Below are positions 28,933-29,343 of a DNA stretch of 29,343 nt, piece by piece (positions within the stretch are counted from its first letter, which is position 1; the number at the start of each line of letters is the position of its first letter). This DNA is from a virus, in IMG/VR virus record IMGVR_UViG_3300026078_000987, positions 1-29,343 of that record; one strand, written 5' to 3'. A model generated the notes under the pieces. The model searched no databases. It saw only the letters and a program-made list of their open reading frames with translations, and was not told the origin of the DNA. The translations under genes and the position numbers were made by a program.

Positions 28933-29343
28933 ATGAAGTGGGCAGAAGAACGTGACGATCTAATCGCGCAGACAAGGGCATTCGTTCAATCGGTAACCGG
29001 CCGAAGACCGGAAAATGCGGTTGAGTCGACTTCCGTTGAACTGAAACGGACCGAAGCGCCTCGGACAGACTATTCCGGTTTCGCGCCGCGTCCGGTTCCC
29101 GCCAAACCATCTGTCTCGTTCGAACCAATCGAGAAGCTTGAGCACACCAGCGTCCCGATGCTGGAAGTACCACTAGCCCGGGTGCTTCCGCACAGCGAAG
29201 TCCGCAAGGAAATCGAGAACCGGGTCGCGGCGTTTCAGGCGCATCAACATCGCTTCCACCGCGAGCGCGAGGCCTATTTCAAATCGGTCCTGACCAAAGT
29301 GCGCTCGGCGATCGCAAACGGACCCGACAAGCCGTCTATGTAA
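28933..29343 (+). CDS. Conserved hypothetical protein, probable host gene
   Basis: A 136-residue protein beginning 'MKWAEERDDLIAQTRAFVQS' with a GAGGAAG ribosome site. A Pro/Ser-rich middle ('YSGFAPRPVPAKPSVSFEPI') is followed by a charged C-terminal helix ('VRKEIENRVAAFQAHQHRFH', 'REREAYFKSVLTKVR'). The stop is the last three bases of the window. An N-terminal 'EERDxLIAQTxAFVQSVTG' stretch looks like one conserved in Bradyrhizobium chromosomes, so this is probably host DNA outside the prophage. No function recognised. Confidence 0.75.
   Translation: MKWAEERDDLIAQTRAFVQSVTGRRPENAVESTSVELKRTEAPRTDYSGFAPRPVPAKPSVSFEPIEKLEHTSVPMLEVPLARVLPHSEVRKEIENRVAAFQAHQHRFHREREAYFKSVLTKVRSAIANGPDKPSM

Overview
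The window is most of the structural half of a tailed prophage, probably in a Bradyrhizobium-type alphaproteobacterium. The host guess rests on high GC, extragenic repeats and small proteins that I recognise as Bradyrhizobium-like (inference from memory, no search run). Almost all phage genes lie on the minus strand and read from right to left: small and large terminase, a P22-like portal, an SU10/DUF5309-like major capsid protein, head-completion and tail-hub genes, fibre genes (an S74-chaperone fibre and a collar-domain fibre), a coiled-coil scaffold-like gene, and a lysis block (endolysin plus four small membrane proteins) ending in a GNAT gene at the left edge. No integrase, repressor, tRNA or CRISPR array is visible. 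At the right end come about 1 kb of repeat-rich intergenic DNA and a probable host gene on the plus strand.

The unusual content is what sits between the structural genes. At least four places carry a proline-rich or low-complexity secreted-effector-like protein, usually overlapping the stop codon of a structural gene (TGATG, TAATG or ATGGATGA junctions), followed by small genes of immunity-type families: DUF6883 remnant + DUF4926 after the portal; a second VPVDH-leader protein + ClpX-type zinc finger + a DUF6881 fragment; a leader protein + small helical protein + DUF4265 after the GNAT-like virion gene; a leader protein + small helical protein + DUF1493 after the S74 fibre. I read these as polymorphic-toxin-like cassettes that have landed at the 3' ends of prophage structural genes. 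The best direct evidence is behind the portal, where the 3' end of the portal gene plus the toxin leader is present twice. A degenerate portal tail (about 20898-21240) precedes the second leader, and a 99-bp segment is about 92% identical between the copies. That is what displacement of one cassette by another through recombination in the portal 3' end would leave.

The portal gene itself is split. An N-terminal 195-residue part (25310-25897) and a C-terminal 548-residue part (22209-23855) together make a normal P22-portal length but are separated by about 1.45 kb carrying a proline-rich protein and a frameshifted plus-strand membrane-protein gene. Several other cargo genes are broken (DUF6883 nonsense plus frameshift, DUF6881 fragment, zinc-ribbon fragment), so the prophage is probably decaying while gaining cargo. 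A plus-strand HAD-family hydrolase and a ClpP-like exported protease are further non-structural cargo.

The right flank holds a 23-residue membrane microprotein with a strong Shine-Dalgarno sequence, a GCGTTTTC/GAAAACGC extragenic repeat, and three tandem units of about 190 bp. Each unit has a minus-strand terminator-like hairpin and a conserved 20-mer; a fourth copy of the 20-mer core lies inside the prophage next to the capsid gene.
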